63,568 bases of DNA from the IMG/VR virus record IMGVR_UViG_3300036832_001810, positions 1-63,568 of that record. The stretch is one strand, 5' to 3'. The position numbers were made by a program, and so were the translations under genes. How positions within the stretch are numbered: position 1 is the first letter of the stretch; each line of letters begins with the position of its first letter. Positions 25,138 to 33,553 of this stretch are shown in pieces. Below the pieces are notes generated by a model that searched no databases, was not told the origin of the DNA, and saw only the letters and a list, made by a program, of their open reading frames with translations. This DNA comes from a virus.

Positions 25138-25630
25138 AATCAGAACACCGCGTGAGGACCAGACCCGCGCTTCGGAGGCGCGGCCGGCGGCGTGGATGCC
25201 GTCGAATTCACTGCCCGATCCGCATCAACGGCCAGGGAAGAAATTCCGCTGGATTCGCACGTCGGCTGCCGGGCAGTCCGACGCCACCAATGTGTCGCGC
25301 CGGCTCAGGGAAGGATGGGTCCCGGTCAAGGCCGTGGACTATCCCGAGCTGCACATCATGACGGATCGCGACAGCCGCTTCCCCGACTCCATCGAGGTCG
25401 GCGGCCTTTTGCTGTGTACCACGCCCGAGGAAAACGTGCGGGCGCGCAACGAGTACTACCGCACGCAGACGATCAACCAGATGCAGGCGGTGGACTCGCA
25501 ACTCATGGCCGAGGAAGATCCCCGGCTACGCACCATGTATCGGAAGGTGAACTCGAAGACCCGCTTTGGACCGGATGCCCGCAGGGACCCGACCCAGGGC
25601 GCGCAATTGCCCTCGCTCGCGAAGCCGTAA
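25130..25630 (+). CDS. Conserved capsid-cluster protein
   Basis: A 166-residue protein. I choose the GTG at 25130 because GAGG lies 6 nt before it; another in-frame GTG at 25118 is possible. The sequence KKFRWIRTSAAGQSDATNVSRRLREGWVPVKA, read in two parts, and TIEVGGLLLC-like SIEVGGLLLCTTPEE resemble small proteins encoded between scaffold and capsid in podophages. They may bind capsid or portal. The stop of the scaffold gene lies within its first codons. Confidence 0.65.
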   Translation: MPEIRTPREDQTRASEARPAAWMPSNSLPDPHQRPGKKFRWIRTSAAGQSDATNVSRRLREGWVPVKAVDYPELHIMTDRDSRFPDSIEVGGLLLCTTPEENVRARNEYYRTQTINQMQAVDSQLMAEEDPRLRTMYRKVNSKTRFGPDARRDPTQGAQLPSLAKP

Positions 25631-25746
25631 CTGCACCTTCGCGCTCACAGGCAAGCCAAACACCGACGAGTTCGCCGCGCGGACTGCACAGGATGCGAGA
25701 CCCGCGTGCCCTTCAACCATGTCTTCAAAGACGAGGGAGGAATTTC

Positions 25747-26343
25747 ATGGCGCAAACCGCCAGTCCCTACGGCTTGAGGCCGGTGCAGTTGCTCGGAGGT
25801 CTCCCCTTTGCCGGGGCGATTCGTTCCTTCCCGATGACTCTGAACTCGGCCAAGGCCTTTTTCTTCGGTGATCCGGTGGCCCTGGTCGGTGGGCAGCCCA
25901 CGGTGCTGACCGGGAGCCCGATCACCACCGTGAACGCGAACTCGCCCGTTGGCGTGTTCATGGGCTGCGAATGGCAGGACCCGGTTCGCGGCTTTCTCAA
26001 CGCGCAGTCCTTTCCGGCCAATGGCATCAGTAGCGGTGCCACCAAGGTCAAATTCAAAATCCTCGACTGCCCGACCTGTGTCTTCATGGTCCAGGCCAAC
26101 GGGTCAGTCCCGGCCGCCTCGCTCGGCTTGAACACCGATATCCTCGGTTTCGGCACGGGCAACGCGGCCACCGGCAACAGCCTGGTCGTCGCCGATGCGG
26201 CGGCGGCGGTGACCGCGACCCTGGCGCTCAAGATCATCGGCTTTGTGGACCAGCCCGGCAGTCAGGTCGGCGATCCCTTCACCGATCTATTGGTCATCTG
26301 GAACCAGAACGTCCACCGCTGGGTGGCGCAGGCGGGCTTCTAA
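25747..26343 (+). CDS. Probable capsid decoration/minor capsid protein
   Basis: A 198-residue beta-rich protein from the ATG at 25747, preceded by GAGGGAGGA. The order TASPYGLRPVQLLGG, FFGDPVALVGG, PVGVFMGCEWQDP, FMVQANGSVPAASLG and KIIGFVDQPGSQVGD matches a family encoded just before the major capsid gene in many podophages. It is probably a decoration or cement protein. A 116-nt gap precedes it and holds no gene; a separate strong ribosome site suggests high expression with the capsid gene. Confidence 0.7.
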   Translation: MAQTASPYGLRPVQLLGGLPFAGAIRSFPMTLNSAKAFFFGDPVALVGGQPTVLTGSPITTVNANSPVGVFMGCEWQDPVRGFLNAQSFPANGISSGATKVKFKILDCPTCVFMVQANGSVPAASLGLNTDILGFGTGNAATGNSLVVADAAAAVTATLALKIIGFVDQPGSQVGDPFTDLLVIWNQNVHRWVAQAGF

Positions 26344-26355
26344 GGAGATTCAATC

Positions 26356-27267
26356 ATGGCGATTTCAAGAGCACAACTACTCAAAGAATTGATGCCCGGA
26401 TTGAACGCTCTGTTCGGGCTCGAATACAAGCGCTATGCCGAAGAGCACAAGGAAATCTTCGCGATTGAAAATTCCGAGCGCTCCTTCGAAGAGGAAGTGA
26501 AAATCACCGGCTTCGGCCCGGCTCCGGTCAAGCCCGAGGGCGAGGCGATTCACTACGACGATGCGCAAGAGTCCTACGTGGCTCGCTATACGCACCAGAC
26601 CATCGCGGTCGGCTTCTCGATCACCGAGGAGGCCGTGGAGGACAACCTCTACGACTCGCTCTCGGCGCGCTACACCAAGGCCCTCGCCCGTTCGATGGCC
26701 CACACCAAGCAGACCAAGGGCGCGGCGATTCTCAACCAGTCCTTCGATCCGCTCTACCCGATGGGCGACGGCGTCAGCCTCTGCTCCACCGCGCACCCCT
26801 TGGTTATGGGCGGCGTGCAGAACGCCAACACGCCGGCCACCCCCGCCGATTTGAACGAGACCTCGCTCGAAGCGGCGGCCACCACCATCGCGCTCTGGGT
26901 GGATGATCGCGGCCTGCTGGTCGCGGCCAAGCCGCGCAAATTGATCATCCCGGCTGGCCTGGTCTTTACGGCGACGCGCGTCCTGCGCTCGCAGTACCGC
27001 CCCGGCACCGCCGATAACGATGTCAATGCGCTGTACACCAACGGGACCATTCCCGACGGGTACTTCGTCAATCACTACCTGACCGATCCCGATGCCTGGT
27101 GGATCATCACCGACATCCCCAACGGCCTGAAACATTTTGTGCGCGTGCCGCTCAAGACCGACAACGACGGGGATTTCGACACGGGTAACGTCAGGTACAA
27201 AGCGCGCGAGAGATACTCCTTCGGAGCCAGCGACCCCCTTGGCGTCTACGGCTCGCCGGGAGCATAA
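26356..27267 (+). CDS. Major capsid protein
   Basis: A 303-residue HK97-fold capsid protein of the Mu gpT-like/phage capsid type. The order LMPGLNALFGLEYKRY, SFEEEVKITGFG, HPLVMGG, VDDRGLLVAAKPRKLIIP, RPGTADNDVNALY and FDTGNVRYKARERYSFG is characteristic, and length is normal. No separate protease was found, and the N-terminus lacks an obvious delta domain, so the scaffold is probably the separate protein encoded upstream. Ribosome site AAGGAG is 7-12 nt before ATG. Confidence 0.92.
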   Translation: MAISRAQLLKELMPGLNALFGLEYKRYAEEHKEIFAIENSERSFEEEVKITGFGPAPVKPEGEAIHYDDAQESYVARYTHQTIAVGFSITEEAVEDNLYDSLSARYTKALARSMAHTKQTKGAAILNQSFDPLYPMGDGVSLCSTAHPLVMGGVQNANTPATPADLNETSLEAAATTIALWVDDRGLLVAAKPRKLIIPAGLVFTATRVLRSQYRPGTADNDVNALYTNGTIPDGYFVNHYLTDPDAWWIITDIPNGLKHFVRVPLKTDNDGDFDTGNVRYKARERYSFGASDPLGVYGSPGA

Positions 27268-27390
27268 TAAACCGTCAGCTCATCGATTTGTCTTATCCAT
27301 TGGGTTCGGCGCCGGGTGGCCGTGGCTGCTTTCTAAAATTCCGGGGGAGGAAGTTTGGAGGGCAGTCGCGGCGGCCCGGCCCGTTTTTTT
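27268..27390. terminator. Convergent region between capsid and portal units
   Basis: The plus-strand structural operon and the minus-strand portal operon end face to face here. A run of nine T on the plus strand (27384-27392) follows GC-rich sequence (GGCGGCCCGGCCCG), which suggests a plus-strand intrinsic terminator. I could not draw a long perfect stem directly before the T run, so the call is tentative. No gene is seen. Confidence 0.4.
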
Positions 27391-27735
27391 TTAGCGCGCG
27401 CGTTTGGACGGCGGCGCGGCGGGTTTGTGGTGTCCGGGGTTGTGCGCGGGCTTCTGGTGCGTAGCCGGCTTGTCGTCGGCCTTATCGTGGGCCTTATTGT
27501 GGGCCTTATCGTGGGCCGGCTTATCCTGCGCGGCCGGCTTGTCGGGCGGCTTGAAGAGTTTCGGCTCTGGCCTGGGCTCCTCCTCTTCGGGGCTCGCGGC
27601 GGGCTCCTCCGGGGGAGCGTCCGCGTAGCCCTGGCGCACCAGCGCGTCGATCTCGCCGGGCGCGCCCTCGAACTCCTCGCCGATCTGGTAGGCCCTGCCG
27701 TCGTGGACGAAGGCCTTCTTGAGCGTGACCGTCAT
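27391..27735 (-). CDS. Small virion protein with His/Lys-rich tail (paralogue)
   Basis: A 114-residue protein. Residues 1-45 (VTLKKAFVHDGRAYQIGEEFEG, then EIDALVRQGYADAP) are closely similar to the whole of the preceding 52-residue protein. After that comes a Pro/Glu linker and a tail of imperfect HDKAHNKAHDKADDKP repeats ending basic. The short N-terminal domain resembles small phage proteins encoded beside portal genes. The pair is a tandem duplication in which only this copy gained the tail. Confidence 0.65.
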   Translation of the reverse strand: MTVTLKKAFVHDGRAYQIGEEFEGAPGEIDALVRQGYADAPPEEPAASPEEEEPRPEPKLFKPPDKPAAQDKPAHDKAHNKAHDKADDKPATHQKPAHNPGHHKPAAPPSKRAR

Positions 27736-27890
27736 TGCGTTTCCTCTGCCGCCGCCTCCGGGGCGGGAGCGTCGGCGTAGCCCTGGCGCACCAGGTCGTC
27801 GATCTCGTCGGGCATGCCCTCGAATTCCTCGCCGGCCTGATAGGCCCGGCCGTCGTGGATGAAACCTTTTTTGAGCGTGACTTTTTTCAT
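27732..27890 (-). CDS. Small portal-linked protein (paralogue)
   Basis: A 52-residue protein (begins MKKVTLKKGFIHDGRAYQ, contains EIDDLVRQGYADAPA) from the ATG at 27888-27890. It overlaps the portal stop and the next start by ATGA at both ends. It is about 80% identical by eye to the first 45 residues of the next gene. Probably a small head or head-completion protein; function not recognised. Confidence 0.7.
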   Translation of the reverse strand: MKKVTLKKGFIHDGRAYQAGEEFEGMPDEIDDLVRQGYADAPAPEAAAEETQ

Positions 27891-30442
27891 TGCGGGAACT
27901 CCTCTGCCGGCGCCTCGGGGGCGGCCGGCAATTGTGCGTTGCGGTCGGACTCCTTCTCCTGCATCTGGACCAGGTGGCCGAGCGCGGTCTGGCGTTCGGC
28001 CGATTGGAGCTTGGCGTGGCCGAGCTGGTGGGTGAGGCCGGCGGTGCGCTCGCGGCTACTGGCCTCGGCCTGGTCGGCGCCGGTCGTGATCAAGGCGCGC
28101 GTCTGGTCGCCCTGGATCTTGGCGGCGGTGCGGCGCTCCTCGCTCTGCAGTTTGGCCTGGTCGCCCTGCGCCTTCTGCGCCAGCTTCTGCTGCTCCAGTT
28201 GCAGCTTCTGCGCGTCGTTCTGCGCCTTCTGCTGGTTCGACTGCTGCTTCAACTGCAGCTCCTGCTGCTGCAACTGCACCATCGGGTCCTGCTGCTGCTG
28301 CTGTTGCTGCTGGGCCTGGGCCTGCGCCTGGTTCTGCTGGAGGAGCTTCTGGCCGGCCTGCGCCTGGATGCCGCTCAACTGCTCCTCGATCTCGGGCGGC
28401 AGTTTGGTGCCGCTCGCCGGCAGGGGCACGCCGATCTGCTGCTCGATGCTCTTGCGGTACTGGTAGGCCAGGTGCTCGGCGATGTGCGCCTGACTCGCGC
28501 TCATTACGCTCGCCGCGAGCGGCGTTTGCGCCAGGCCCTGCTGGATCTTGGGGTCCTGCATGAAGCTCTGGTGGCACTGCAGGTGGGCGTCGTGGTCCTG
28601 CCACTCGAAGGCCTTCACCGGCTTCGAGGTCAGGATGTTCATGTTCTCGGTCACCGGGTCGGCGGGGTCGATGTCGCCCTTGTCGGGCACGATCTGCTCA
28701 CAGTTGTCGATACCCAGGACTTCGAGCATGGAGCGGTGCAACAGCGGCAGGTTATAGAGCTGGGGCGCGGTGGCGCTCAATTGCAAAGCCGCCTGGTATT
28801 CCATGACGCGCTGCGCCATGGTGGCGCTCGCCGGGTCACTGATCGGCACTATCGAGACCTGCTGGCCGTAGTCCTCTTCCTTGGCCGAGCGCGGCGCGTT
28901 GACCGGGTCGTAGTCGTATTCGGGCGGCGTGCAGTCCCTGACGATCTCGGCCAGGATGCTCAGCTCCCGGCCGAGCGCGGTGTGCAGGCGCGCCTGGACG
29001 GCGGTAATCACCTCAGTCGCGCGCTCGATCAGGGCGAGCATGGTGCCGACCGGCGCGTTCTGAGAGGAACTATTGATATCGAGGTCAGCAATCGAGGCGA
29101 AGGATTTCCCCTCGCTGACCAGGAGCTGGAGTAACTGGAAGAGGACCGCCGAGGGCTCTTTGTAGGGCAAAGGAAAGACGCTGTCGGCGATCTTACTGGT
29201 GCTGATATCCACGTCGCGCCACTCACCCGGCATGATCGGATCGCTGTCGCCTTTGATCCGCATGCCGCGTGTTTTGAGGCCGCCCGGCAGGTTGGCGAGC
29301 GTGCCCGCGTCCACGAGCTGGCGCAGGATCGAGGTGGTTCCCTTACCGATGCCGCCGATCAGGTGGATCAGCCCCAGGCCATAGGCGCCCTTCCAGGGCA
29401 CATACCGATAGTGGGTGAAGTAGGGGATCTTGGTCTTGCCGGGGTCGTCCTTGCGCCAGTTGCGGCGGATCGCGAGCACCTCGTTACTCGCCTGCTCGAT
29501 GGTGACGATATAGGGATAGCTCTCGTCCCCGTCGTCCAGTTCGTCGAAGTGCAGGTCGGCGTGGATCTCGCGCAGGGTCAATAGCTCGTTGCGCGAGTAA
29601 CTGGGCTGCACGCCGCTCACGCGCGCCACCTTCTCGTCCACGCGGTTCAATTCGACCGGGGTCTCGTGCAGGTAGACATCCTGGCGGTAGAAGCCGCGCC
29701 CCTGCAGTTTGATGACATCGCTATACGCCTGCTTGAGGATGTGGCAGTAGCGCGGGCAGGTTTCGAGCGAGGGAAACCCGTAGGGCATGACGAAGTCGCT
29801 CGCCGGCACAAACTGCGCCACGGGGCGCCCGAGGAGCGGGTCGAAGTAAGTCTTGCGGAAGGCACTGCCATCCACCGGGAGGGCGAAGAGTAACTGCTCG
29901 GTCTCATCCCGGTACTCCGGCATCTTCTCGCCCAGCCAGTGGTTGAGGTCGTCTTTGACGCGCCCGGCCTGCTGCAATTTGAGGTGCGTGGCCTCGCCGA
30001 TCACCTTGACGTTGGCCGGACCCTCGGGCGGGAAGAGCTTGGTGATCGACTTCGATTGAAAGCGGACAGCGGCCTCCAGAATCATCGGATGCACCACGCC
30101 GCAGGCGCCGGGCCACGGGATAGTCCGGTCCTCGATCTTGATGCCCAGTAAATCCAGACCACTAGCCAATGCGCTTTCCCAGTCCTTGCGGCTGTTGAGA
30201 TCGTCCTCGACCGCGAAGCGCAGGTCGTTCGCCAGCGTTTGCAGGGTCTGCCGGGGCAGATAGTCGGCCAGGTTGGCGTCGTGGGGCGCGTCGATGGCGC
30301 CCGCGTCTTCACTGCCGTAGTGGATCTCCACGCCGCCGTCGTCCATCTCGATAACCTGGCCCTCGGCGGGGTCGGGCCGGTAATCGAGCAGGGATAATCC
30401 GCCCGGAAAGCCTGCGTCATTGGGCAGCGCGCGGTCGATCAT
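27887..30442 (-). CDS. Portal protein
   Basis: An 851-residue protein from the ATG at 30440-30442, with GGAGAGG 8 nt upstream; the GTG at 30457 is less likely. The body contains ANDLRFAVEDDLNSRKDWE, DRTIPWPGACGVVHPMILEA, SITKLFPPEGPANV, FVPASDFVMPYG and TTSILRQLVDAGTLANLPGG, the order found in long podophage portal proteins. These form the dodecameric DNA gate. The last 150 residues are a Gln-rich coiled coil (AQAQQQQQQQQDP; QQQELQLKQQSNQQ), probably the barrel/crown. It lies on the strand opposite to capsid and terminase genes. Confidence 0.88.
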   Translation of the reverse strand: MIDRALPNDAGFPGGLSLLDYRPDPAEGQVIEMDDGGVEIHYGSEDAGAIDAPHDANLADYLPRQTLQTLANDLRFAVEDDLNSRKDWESALASGLDLLGIKIEDRTIPWPGACGVVHPMILEAAVRFQSKSITKLFPPEGPANVKVIGEATHLKLQQAGRVKDDLNHWLGEKMPEYRDETEQLLFALPVDGSAFRKTYFDPLLGRPVAQFVPASDFVMPYGFPSLETCPRYCHILKQAYSDVIKLQGRGFYRQDVYLHETPVELNRVDEKVARVSGVQPSYSRNELLTLREIHADLHFDELDDGDESYPYIVTIEQASNEVLAIRRNWRKDDPGKTKIPYFTHYRYVPWKGAYGLGLIHLIGGIGKGTTSILRQLVDAGTLANLPGGLKTRGMRIKGDSDPIMPGEWRDVDISTSKIADSVFPLPYKEPSAVLFQLLQLLVSEGKSFASIADLDINSSSQNAPVGTMLALIERATEVITAVQARLHTALGRELSILAEIVRDCTPPEYDYDPVNAPRSAKEEDYGQQVSIVPISDPASATMAQRVMEYQAALQLSATAPQLYNLPLLHRSMLEVLGIDNCEQIVPDKGDIDPADPVTENMNILTSKPVKAFEWQDHDAHLQCHQSFMQDPKIQQGLAQTPLAASVMSASQAHIAEHLAYQYRKSIEQQIGVPLPASGTKLPPEIEEQLSGIQAQAGQKLLQQNQAQAQAQQQQQQQQDPMVQLQQQELQLKQQSNQQKAQNDAQKLQLEQQKLAQKAQGDQAKLQSEERRTAAKIQGDQTRALITTGADQAEASSRERTAGLTHQLGHAKLQSAERQTALGHLVQMQEKESDRNAQLPAAPEAPAEEFPQ

Positions 30443-30804
30443 CGATAGCCTCTCCACTGAGCCGCGCCACGGAATCTGCTGCCTCGGGTAAGTGCCGGGG
30501 CATGTGCTTCGGGTGCGTGTTCAAATTCTCTCACGCGCTTCCGCGCTTTGGGAATTGTCGGCCGCGTCACGATTGCGCGGCGGAAATAAATTACGGCGCG
30601 GGTTCTGTCATAGAGCGACCAGAGCGTCGTTTTTGCGATACTCTTTTTTCCAATTTTCGCTTGTAATTGAGTAACAGCCTGCGTTACTCTCCTGAAAGTA
30701 ACCCACCACGACCCCGAGCACATCCCCAGGCCGCAAAAAGCCGGGTAGCGAATCGAGGCGCGATGGTAACTACCAAAGCTACACAAAAGGGGGAGTTACT
30801 ATCC
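30443..30804. promoter_or_regulatory. Divergent control region with GAGTAAC inverted repeat
   Basis: These 362 bp separate the portal operon (minus) from the plus-strand cluster and hold no convincing gene. An exact inverted repeat GAGTAAC (30669-30675) and GTTACTC (30683-30689) separated by 7 bp looks like an operator. GAGTAA words also occur in the 10.05-10.11 kb control region and TTACTC near 48.93 kb. The ribosome site GGGGGAG for the gene at 30805 is at 30788-30794. No clear promoter hexamers. Confidence 0.5.
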
Positions 30805-31113
30805 ATGCCGACCCGTAGGCCGACAAACTCATCCACGCGCAGGAAGCGCAAGCCAGTCAAAAGTGAGCCCCGCTGGAAAGTGCCCACCGACGAGAAGCTC
30901 CGCGTGCCGTTTTTCTGGAAGGTCCAGGAGGTGGCGAAGGCGTTGCGCAAACACCCGACCACGGTAGTACGCCACTTCCGGGGGCGCGCCGGCGTCTTAG
31001 AGCCGCCGCGCGGCGAGTCGCAGAAGAGCATGCTGATCAGTCAGCAGGCGCTCTTCGAATATCTGGTCGAGAGCGGGATCGATCCGGCGGTGGTCGGTGT
31101 CAGCGCCGCTTAG
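30805..31113 (+). CDS. Helix-turn-helix DNA-binding protein
   Basis: A 102-residue basic protein from the ATG at 30805, which follows AAGGGGGAG; upstream in-frame starts at 30667 and 30763 lack such a site. Residues 35-60 (FFWKVQEVAKALRKHPTTVV then RHFRG) form a helix-turn-helix like that of excisionases and small regulators, with a basic N-terminal arm (STRRKRKPVK). First gene of the 30.8-35.3 kb cluster next to an inverted repeat, so it may regulate that region. Confidence 0.7.
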   Translation: MPTRRPTNSSTRRKRKPVKSEPRWKVPTDEKLRVPFFWKVQEVAKALRKHPTTVVRHFRGRAGVLEPPRGESQKSMLISQQALFEYLVESGIDPAVVGVSAA

Positions 31114-31372
31114 GCCGGTATTGATCGGGCGTTGCACGCATTGCGGCAGCGACCTGGCGGCCATCATGGATGCGCGCCTGAGCGTGCATACGGCGGTCGA
31201 ATTCCTGCGCGGCAATTCGCACCAGGAGCGCACCATCATGCCCAACCTCACCTACGAGGCGGGCGTGCTCGACGCGCTCGACTGGGTCCTGGGCCTGGAC
31301 GCCGAGGGCCTCTTCCAAAAACATCTCGACAGCCTGGCCAGCGTGCGCGAGCGGATACTGGCGCTGCGCTAA
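31097..31372 (+). CDS. Small hypothetical protein with CxxC
   Basis: A 91-residue protein from the GTG at 31097, overlapping the previous gene by 17 nt. CTHCG at residues 13-17 is a single knuckle. The remainder is helical (GVLDALDWVLGLDAEGLFQKHL). A later ATG start at 31238 would remove the Cys region. Function not recognised. Confidence 0.5.
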   Translation: MSAPLRPVLIGRCTHCGSDLAAIMDARLSVHTAVEFLRGNSHQERTIMPNLTYEAGVLDALDWVLGLDAEGLFQKHLDSLASVRERILALR

Positions 31373-31387
31373 GGAGCGGAGGGAACC

Positions 31388-31636
31388 ATGCAGCCACAAA
31401 ACGCGGGCGAGGTTCGCCCCACGCAGAATGAGATCGAGCGCGCGCATGACGTGTTGGCCCAACTGCTCATTCTGCAGATTTTGCCGGACGACGACCAGAG
31501 CGACCTGACGATGGCGGCCCGCGTCTTGTGCTGGGTGCTCGGCCACGGCGTCGAGTTCGCGGAACTCCTCACCCACTCCGAGGCCATCTTGAATGGCGAG
31601 GGTGTCAGAATCGGGAGCCGCATCAATGCCAACTGA
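31388..31636 (+). CDS. Small hypothetical helical protein
   Basis: An 82-residue protein with helices NEIERAHDVLAQLLILQIL and MAARVLCWVLGHGVEFAELL. GGAGCGGAGGG precedes the ATG. It overlaps the next gene by 11 nt. The wording resembles short accessory phage proteins of unknown role. Confidence 0.55.
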   Translation: MQPQNAGEVRPTQNEIERAHDVLAQLLILQILPDDDQSDLTMAARVLCWVLGHGVEFAELLTHSEAILNGEGVRIGSRINAN

Positions 31637-32027
31637 TACCTACCTGCGCTGCCCGCGCTGCGGCGACGTGCTGCCGCCGGTCGCGCCTGGCGGCCGCTCG
31701 AAGCATCCCCTGGCGCCCTTGGTCACGAAATGCGCGAAGTGCCTCAACGCGGCCTACATGGCGGCCATGCTGGCGCGCGAGAGCGAGCTGTTCGAAGACC
31801 TGCGTATGGTCAAGGTCGAGCTGGCCCCGGACCTGAGGCGCCGCCAGCACATCGTGCTCCTGGGCGACCGCGAGATCGCCTACTGCGGCATCCGCCCGAT
31901 CCAGGTCCTGCGCAGGCGGCAGCGCATCCTGTTGTCGGCCCTGCCGCCCGATACCTGCGATGCCTGTCAGGACGGCTGGAAGAAAACCGTCGAAGCATTT
32001 CTGAAACGCAAGGAGGGACCCGTATGA
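31626..32027 (+). CDS. Zinc-ribbon protein
   Basis: A 133-residue protein from the ATG at 31626. CPRCG at residues 9-13 and CAKC near 38-41 form one zinc ribbon; a second pair CDACQ lies near residue 115. Between them is a charged helical stretch. Ends with ATGA overlap to a small membrane-protein gene. Unknown function. Confidence 0.6.
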   Translation: MPTDTYLRCPRCGDVLPPVAPGGRSKHPLAPLVTKCAKCLNAAYMAAMLARESELFEDLRMVKVELAPDLRRRQHIVLLGDREIAYCGIRPIQVLRRRQRILLSALPPDTCDACQDGWKKTVEAFLKRKEGPV

Positions 32028-32161
32028 TCACCCTGAAATTGATCCTGATGATTTTGGCTCTGGTCTGTCTGTTTCTGGCCGCTGTCAGCGCGGTGGTGCC
32101 GCGCATCAATCTGCTTGCTCTCGGCCTGGCCCTGTGGCTGTTGGCCGTCATGATCTCGTAG
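32024..32161 (+). CDS. Small two-helix membrane protein
   Basis: A 45-residue, almost wholly hydrophobic protein with two predicted membrane segments (LILMILALVCLFLAAVSAVV and INLLALGLALWLLAVMI) separated by PR. Start overlaps the previous stop by ATGA. It could be a holin-like or superinfection-exclusion peptide; context gives no decision. Confidence 0.55.
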   Translation: MITLKLILMILALVCLFLAAVSAVVPRINLLALGLALWLLAVMIS

Positions 32162-32170
32162 GGGAGGAGC

Positions 32171-32635
32171 ATGGCGCGCAACACGCTGTACATGGGTGCG
32201 ACCGAGATTACTCCTGTCCGCACCCAGGGGGAGATTATCGCGCTCTTGGTGCGCCACGGCGCGCGCCAGGTGGCCCTCGATTACGATGCGGCCGGCAAGG
32301 CTATTGGCCTGCATTTCATGATGCAGGTACAGAGTATACCCATGGTCTACCGCCTGCCGGTCAGGATGGAGGGCGTCTACAAAAAGATCCACGGGGCGCG
32401 CAAGCAGTGGGTCAGTGGCGGCGAGGCGCGCGACCGGGAGCAGGCCGAGCGCGTCGCCTGGCGGCAGCTTTTGCGCTGGCTCGAAGCCCAGTTCGCCATG
32501 GCCGACCTGGGCATGGTCAAACCTGACGAGGTGCTCTTGCCCTATCTGACCGAGCCCGGTGGCCGGACGATTTACGAGTACTTTGTGGAACAAGGTTATA
32601 AGGCGCTGCCCGCGCCCGGAGGTAACGGACAATGA
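32171..32635 (+). CDS. Hypothetical protein
   Basis: A 154-residue protein with mixed fold: IIALLVRHGARQVALDYDAAG, then a helical middle (KIHGARKQWVSGGEAR; AERVAWRQLLRWLEAQFAM) and TIYEYFVEQGYKALPAP at the end. GGGGAGG precedes the ATG. Similar proteins are encoded in other phages as unknowns; I see no catalytic motif. Confidence 0.6.
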   Translation: MARNTLYMGATEITPVRTQGEIIALLVRHGARQVALDYDAAGKAIGLHFMMQVQSIPMVYRLPVRMEGVYKKIHGARKQWVSGGEARDREQAERVAWRQLLRWLEAQFAMADLGMVKPDEVLLPYLTEPGGRTIYEYFVEQGYKALPAPGGNGQ

Positions 32636-32865
32636 CGTACCGCGCGGTGTTGGTCGATCCCTGGGTGAAGGCCGGGAGGCCGGTGCAGATCTTCGGCAAC
32701 CACTACGTGGAGATCATGCGCTGGTCGCGCGAGGTGCTCAAGACGGCGGGCGAGGGCGCGGTGGTGAATGTCTACCAGACCATGGAGCAGCACATCGCCA
32801 TCCTTCCTAAGCCCAAGGCCGAGCCCGGTCCCCAACCGGAAGAGATCAAGGAGACGACGATATGA
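32632..32865 (+). CDS. Small hypothetical protein
   Basis: A 77-residue protein coupled by ATGA at both ends. Hydrophobic/aromatic first half (YRAVLVDPWVKAGRPVQIFG) and a Lys/Pro/Glu-rich C-terminus. No recognised family. Confidence 0.55.
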   Translation: MTYRAVLVDPWVKAGRPVQIFGNHYVEIMRWSREVLKTAGEGAVVNVYQTMEQHIAILPKPKAEPGPQPEEIKETTI

Positions 32866-33545
32866 CGACGACCGAAATGAGAACCGATGGATCGCCCTTG
32901 CGGGTGGAGCTTGGCCCCTTGCCGCCGCGCATGCGCGACCTGGTGATCTTCAGGGGGTTCCCCACCCCGTGGTTCGTCCAGTGGATCAATGGCGAGCCCG
33001 AGTTCCGCCTGGTGGATTCAAGGAAGTGGGTGCGCGCCGTCAAAGAGAAACTGTGCTGGGTCTGTGGCCAGCGCCTGGGCACGTACCTGGCCTTCACGGT
33101 GGGACCAATGTGCTTGGTCACCGGCACCTCTAGCGAACCGCCCGCGCATTTTGTGTGCGCCACCTGGAGCGCCAAGAACTGTCCCTTCCTGAACCGGCCG
33201 CAGATGGTGCGCCGCGAGAACGACCTGCCCCAGGAGGCTATCGACCCGCCCGGCTTCGGCATCCCGCGCAACCCTGGCGCCACGGCGGTCTACACCGTGC
33301 GCGGCTATCAGATCTTCCATGACGACCACGGCCGGCCGCTAATTCACATGAGCGAGGAGTGGGAGAGCTGCGACTGGTATCGCGAGGGCCGCAAGGCGAC
33401 CATGGCGGAAGTCATGGAGAGCACGCGCACGGGCCTGCCGTTTCTGTTCGAGATGGCCGAGAAGCAAGGGCCGGAAGCGGTCGCCGAATTGGAGAAGCAG
33501 GTCCGGGCCTTCGAGCGGCTGGTGGAGAAAAGTTTTGAGAGGTAA
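32862..33545 (+). CDS. Conserved hypothetical protein
   Basis: A 227-residue protein. CWVCGQRLG near residues 66-74, a later Cys pair (FVCATWSAKNCPF) and conserved-looking blocks RGFPTPWFVQWINGEPEFR and RGYQIFHDDHGRPLI match a family I know only as hypothetical in phages and islands. Probably zinc-binding. Overlaps the preceding stop. Confidence 0.6.
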   Translation: MTTTEMRTDGSPLRVELGPLPPRMRDLVIFRGFPTPWFVQWINGEPEFRLVDSRKWVRAVKEKLCWVCGQRLGTYLAFTVGPMCLVTGTSSEPPAHFVCATWSAKNCPFLNRPQMVRRENDLPQEAIDPPGFGIPRNPGATAVYTVRGYQIFHDDHGRPLIHMSEEWESCDWYREGRKATMAEVMESTRTGLPFLFEMAEKQGPEAVAELEKQVRAFERLVEKSFER

Positions 33546-33553
33546 GGCCGCCT

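Noticed and set aside
30439-30786. 115-codon minus-strand frame ending in an ATGA overlap with the portal start
   Set aside because: The overlap is suggestive, but usable start codons lie only far upstream without a ribosome site, the sequence covers the operator-like repeat, and no domain is visible.
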